Of a stretch of 8,366 nucleotides of DNA, positions 6,070 through 8,366 are shown in pieces. The notes under the pieces are model-generated. The model did no database searches, was not told the origin of the DNA, and was given only the letters and a program-made list of their open reading frames with translations. Position 1 is the first letter of the stretch. The number at the start of each line of letters is the position of its first letter. Position numbers and translations under genes: made by a program. This DNA is from Clostridiales bacterium. Lineage in GTDB: Bacteria > Bacillota > Clostridia > Lachnospirales > WQUN01. The DNA is taken from assembly GCA_031254075.1 (NCBI GenBank), contig JAIRVD010000224.1, forward strand, positions 1-8,366, written 5' to 3'.

Positions 6070-6531
6070 ATGAAGGAACCTGTGTTCAGTCGCATTTTGA
6101 AATATATGTTGTATGCGGCATTTGTTGTGGGGCTGGTTGGCGCGGCTACACTGCCGTTTACGATTGACCGGTTTTTCTTTATTTTTCGCACTGCGGCGAG
6201 TTTGATGCCGGGGTATAGGGCGGCGATTCTGCCGTTTTTGATGGCGGTGGCTGTGCCGTGTTTGTGGGTTGTGCTTGAAATGATTTTCATGTTGAATACG
6301 ATTCCGGCGCAGCCGTTTGTTATGCGCAACGTGAAAGCACTTTACAGAATCGGCGTGATTTTTTTCGTGCTTGCGGCTGCGTTTTTTTTGTGGTGTATTT
6401 TTTATTATTTCAGCATAGTAATTTTCGCGGGTGGATTTTTAGTTGTCGGAAGCGGGCTTTTTGCGTTTACGCTTTCGGAATTGATTCGCGCCGCGGTTGT
6501 TTTGCGCACCGAAAACGAACTTACGATTTGA
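6070..6531 (+). CDS. DUF2975-family membrane protein (YoaS-like)
   Basis: A 153-residue protein with four likely membrane segments at about residues 12-32, 52-75, 93-113 and 115-139. The C-terminus (FAFTLSELIRAAVVLRTENE, ending LTI) matches the hallmark end of DUF2975, where an acidic/basic helix and an ENDLTI-like tail follow the last membrane segment. No enzymatic motif is visible and the biochemical role of the family is unknown. The ATG at 6070 has AAAGGA 9 nt upstream. The stop overlaps the ribosome binding site of the HTH gene 8 bp further on. Pairing of a DUF2975 protein with a small YozG-type HTH protein is a recurrent arrangement in Bacillota, which supports the identification and suggests that the membrane protein works with, or is controlled by, that regulator. 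Confidence 0.82.
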   Translation: MKEPVFSRILKYMLYAAFVVGLVGAATLPFTIDRFFFIFRTAASLMPGYRAAILPFLMAVAVPCLWVVLEMIFMLNTIPAQPFVMRNVKALYRIGVIFFVLAAAFFLWCIFYYFSIVIFAGGFLVVGSGLFAFTLSELIRAAVVLRTENELTI

Positions 6532-6539
6532 GGTGAGCC

Positions 6540-6749
6540 ATGATAATAATTAATTTGGACGTTATGATGGCAAAACGAAAAATCGGGCTTGCGGAGCTTG
6601 CCGAACGCATCGACCTTACGCAGGCAAATCTTTCGATTTTAAAAAACGGCAAAGGAAAGGCAATACGATTTTCGACGCTGAACCGTTTATGCAGCGAATT
6701 AAATTGCCAACCCGGCGATATTTTGGAATTTAAGGAGGATTCGAAATGA
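6540..6749 (+). CDS. Small Cro/CI-type HTH transcriptional regulator (YozG-like, HTH_26)
   Basis: A 69-residue protein that is essentially one helix-turn-helix domain. It opens with IINLDVMMAKRKI (residues 3-15). LAERIDLTQANLSILKNGKG at 17-36 and onward supplies the turn and recognition helix, followed by AIRFSTLNRLC at 41-51 and the conserved closing motif CQPGDILEF at 56-64. These match the YozG-type subgroup that accompanies DUF2975 proteins. It probably binds DNA as a dimer in the cytoplasm and may autoregulate the operon through the palindromes near the promoter. The ATG at 6540 follows AGGTGA (6531-6536), which overlaps the stop of the DUF2975 gene. Its own TGA overlaps the next ATG by 4 bp, so the three genes are likely translated as a coupled unit. 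Confidence 0.9.
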   Translation: MIIINLDVMMAKRKIGLAELAERIDLTQANLSILKNGKGKAIRFSTLNRLCSELNCQPGDILEFKEDSK

Positions 6750-8044
6750 ATGAAATGAATGAAATAACAGCAATTTACGAAAAAAAAGTTATTTCTAAAG
6801 CAGAAAAAATTATTTTGCCTGCGGCATTGATTATTGCGGTTTTATTTGACCGCCTGATTGTAAATCGCGTGGATGAAGACGGATTTTTAGCAACATACGC
6901 GGCGTTTTGGATGAGCTATCTGATAATTTTTTATTTGATTTATTGGAACCGCGTGAAAAAAGATAAAGTCTTATGGTTTGTTTCCGTGTGTATAACAGCG
7001 TTGGTTGTTTGGTGTTTCGTTTCGTTGTTTCAAAAACAAGATAATTTTGAGTTCGGGATAATTACCGCATTGGTGATTCCCGCTGTTTTAATGGCGCACG
7101 CGCAGTGGGCAGCCCACGGTTTTTCCATTAAAAACGTCGATGTTTTGACAATGGGCTTTGCTTGGCTGGAGGGATGGATTTTAAAACCGATTACGGGAAT
7201 AGTTGCGCTTATTGATGTTTCTGCGTCGTTGGCTTCCGAAAAAAGCAGACCCACTGTATTTCGTGTCTTCTTGGCAATTATCATCGTATTTTTTATGATG
7301 ATGATTATTCTCCCGCTTTTAATGGGAGCCGACCAAATTTTCGGACATTACGTTTCGCAAATATTTTCAAGGGTTAGCCTGTTCTCGTTAGCATTTCACG
7401 GTGCGGTTATAATGATTACCTTGGGATTGTTCTATTCATTCATTTGGAATATCGGTTTCGGTGTTAATAAACCCATCGCCGTTAATGATTCCGTCAGAAT
7501 CGACTCACTCATTTCCGCAATCGTCTTAGGCAGTGTAATCCTCGTTTACATTTTATTCTGCGCCGTGCAGTTTACGTATCTGTTTGCCCGCGCAGGGCTT
7601 CCCGCGGATATGACTTATTCCGAATACGCCCGCGCAGGTTTCGCGCAAACCGTAACCGTATGCGCAATAAATCTTCTGATTTTCGGAGTTTTTCTGTGGC
7701 GCGGAAAACATGGGAAAATTCTCACCTCCCTTCTCGGCTCGCTGCTCGCGCTTACGATAATTATGCTCATTTCCGGCGCGGTTCGCCTTAATCTCTACAT
7801 CGACGCATACGGAATGACTTGGCTGCGCCTTATTTCCGCATGGTTTATAATCTACCTTTTCGCCGTAATCATTCTCTGCGCATTCCGCCTGAAAAAACAA
7901 ATCCCCCTCGCCGGCATCTGCGCTCTGCTTTTACTAATCTGGTACGTCGCCCTCGGTTTCTTAAATCCTGATGGTTTTGTTGAGTGGTATAATTTTATTT
8001 ATAACCTCGGGGACTTTTGTGTCAACATAAAAACCTCGGGCTGA
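6746..8044 (+). CDS. DUF4173-type polytopic membrane protein
   Basis: A 432-residue protein with roughly 10-11 hydrophobic segments (for example residues 20-39, 48-67, 75-95, 102-119, 171-193, 214-236, 253-280, 299-318, 325-346, 362-380 and 388-405). Family-like motifs are MTYSEYARAGF at 289-299, YIDAYGMTWLRL at 351-362 and NPDGFVEWYN at 407-416, typical of the DUF4153/DUF4173 group, whose function is unknown. The C-terminus stops soon after the NPD motif, where many relatives appear to continue with a further soluble tail, so it looks short. The start ATG overlaps the HTH stop (ATGA) and has AAGGAGG 7 nt upstream. A tandem ATGAATGAA duplication supplies a second in-frame ATG three codons on. 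The final codons form the 5' arm of the terminator. Confidence 0.78.
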   Translation: MNEMNEITAIYEKKVISKAEKIILPAALIIAVLFDRLIVNRVDEDGFLATYAAFWMSYLIIFYLIYWNRVKKDKVLWFVSVCITALVVWCFVSLFQKQDNFEFGIITALVIPAVLMAHAQWAAHGFSIKNVDVLTMGFAWLEGWILKPITGIVALIDVSASLASEKSRPTVFRVFLAIIIVFFMMMIILPLLMGADQIFGHYVSQIFSRVSLFSLAFHGAVIMITLGLFYSFIWNIGFGVNKPIAVNDSVRIDSLISAIVLGSVILVYILFCAVQFTYLFARAGLPADMTYSEYARAGFAQTVTVCAINLLIFGVFLWRGKHGKILTSLLGSLLALTIIMLISGAVRLNLYIDAYGMTWLRLISAWFIIYLFAVIILCAFRLKKQIPLAGICALLLLIWYVALGFLNPDGFVEWYNFIYNLGDFCVNIKTSG

Positions 8045-8059
8045 TTTTCCCGAGGTTTT
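8029..8059. terminator. Bidirectional intrinsic terminator
   Basis: AAAACCTCGGG (8030-8040) and CCCGAGGTTTT (8049-8059) form a perfect 11-bp stem with an 8-nt loop. A T-run follows on each strand (TTTT on plus, TTTTT on minus). It overlaps the stop codon of the DUF4173-type gene and serves both that operon and the converging permease gene. Confidence 0.92.
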
Positions 8060-8067
8060 AACGGTAC

Positions 8068-8127
8068 TTACATTAAATGCTGCTCTCTTACGCCGCCGAG
8101 TGCGACACCTGCGATTCGTGACAGAGC
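8068..8127 (-). pseudogene. Remnant of a second permease C-terminus
   Basis: The minus strand from 8127 reads ALSRIAGVALGGVREQHLM and then TAA at 8070-8068. It parallels the end of the adjacent intact permease, ALSRYIIAGIQLGGVKE, with a two-residue gap and conservative changes, but it is in another frame and lies after that gene's stop. It looks like the end of a paralogous permease gene left by a deletion or recombination between tandem copies. No upstream part of the second copy is present, and about 10 unrelated bases separate it from the intact stop codon. Confidence 0.6.
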
Positions 8128-8137
8128 ATTTGAGGTA

Positions 8138-8366
8138 TTATTCTTTAACACCGCCTAATTGAATGCCGGCGATGATGTAGCGTGAAAGTGCGAAGTAGAA
8201 GACGAACAGCGGAAGCACAGTCATCGCGATACCGAGATAGATTGCGCCGAGTTCTTGTGCATAAAGGTTGCCCTGTAGTGTTTGAACCATCATCGGCATG
8301 GTAAAGTACTCGGATTTGTTAAGGATTATGGACGGTAAAAACAGGGTGTTCCAACTGCCTACGAAG
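8138..8366 (-). CDS. Sugar ABC transporter permease, MalG-type (C-terminal part, cut by window edge)
   Basis: The last 75 codons of a gene entering from the right edge, ending at TAA 8140-8138. The segment begins FVGSWNTLFLPSIIL, continues FTMPMMVQTLQGNLYAQ and a hydrophobic IAMTVLPLFVFYFAL helix, and ends SRYIIAGIQLGGVKE. This is the typical end of the MalG-like inner-membrane subunit of carbohydrate ABC importers: a W-N..LFLP turn, a T.P...QT.QG-like periplasmic loop, a final transmembrane helix, and the terminal R.....G...G.VK tail. The EAA loop that contacts the ATPase would lie upstream, outside the window. The substrate cannot be told from this part. The bidirectional terminator at 8029-8059 ends its transcript. 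Confidence 0.9.
   Translation of the reverse strand, partial: FVGSWNTLFLPSIILNKSEYFTMPMMVQTLQGNLYAQELGAIYLGIAMTVLPLFVFYFALSRYIIAGIQLGGVKE

Noticed and set aside
1..8366. CRISPR arrays, tRNA or rRNA genes, insertion sequences, phage or defence modules
   Set aside because: No regularly spaced repeats, cloverleaf or rRNA sequence, transposase or terminal inverted repeats were seen by eye on either strand.

Overview
The window looks like an ordinary chromosomal segment of a flagellated, anaerobe-type Bacillota (Firmicutes-like) bacterium. The grounds are a canonical SAM-I (S-box) riboswitch, strong AGGAGG-type ribosome binding sites, consensus sigma-A promoters, a YoaS/YozG-like DUF2975 plus HTH pair, and a flagellar FliD-like protein. 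A polyprenyl diphosphate synthase next to a UbiA-type prenyltransferase suggests menaquinone side-chain synthesis and attachment, perhaps by the futalosine (Mqn) route. A Negativicutes/Selenomonadales-like host would fit, but that is only an impression. I see no tRNA, rRNA, CRISPR array, insertion sequence or phage module.

Layout. (1) 3-1217, minus: a FliD-like protein without the usual terminal coiled coils. It is divergent, across an AT-rich 147-bp promoter region, from (2) 1365-3205, plus: a polyprenyl diphosphate synthase and a UbiA/MqnP-like prenyltransferase overlapping by 4 bp. (3) 3206-3599 holds no intact gene. It contains the decayed remnant of an AAA ATPase with a DUF4143 C-terminus, reduced to a P-loop piece joined out of frame to the last ~80 codons. 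Its tail now carries the terminator of the opposing operon. (4) 3589-5910, minus: promoter, SAM-I riboswitch, metK and asd as one unit, with metK and asd overlapping by 4 bp (ATGA). SAM sensing should therefore govern both SAM synthesis and an early step of the aspartate pathway that feeds methionine. (5) 5963-8059, plus: an operator-like palindrome and a full-consensus promoter (TTGACA, 17 nt, TATAAT), then DUF2975 membrane protein, small Cro/CI-type HTH regulator and DUF4173-type polytopic membrane protein, closed by a bidirectional terminator. (6) 8138-8366, minus: the C-terminal end of a MalG-type sugar ABC transporter permease that enters from the right edge. A second, degenerate copy of its last ~15 codons lies just downstream.

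No feature forms a clearly new system. The points most worth checking are: the regulator/membrane-protein cassette and its operator-like palindromes; the degenerate IPP-binding motif in the prenyl synthase; the permease-tail duplication; the collapsed DUF4143 gene reused as a terminator; and the unclear expression platform of the metK riboswitch.
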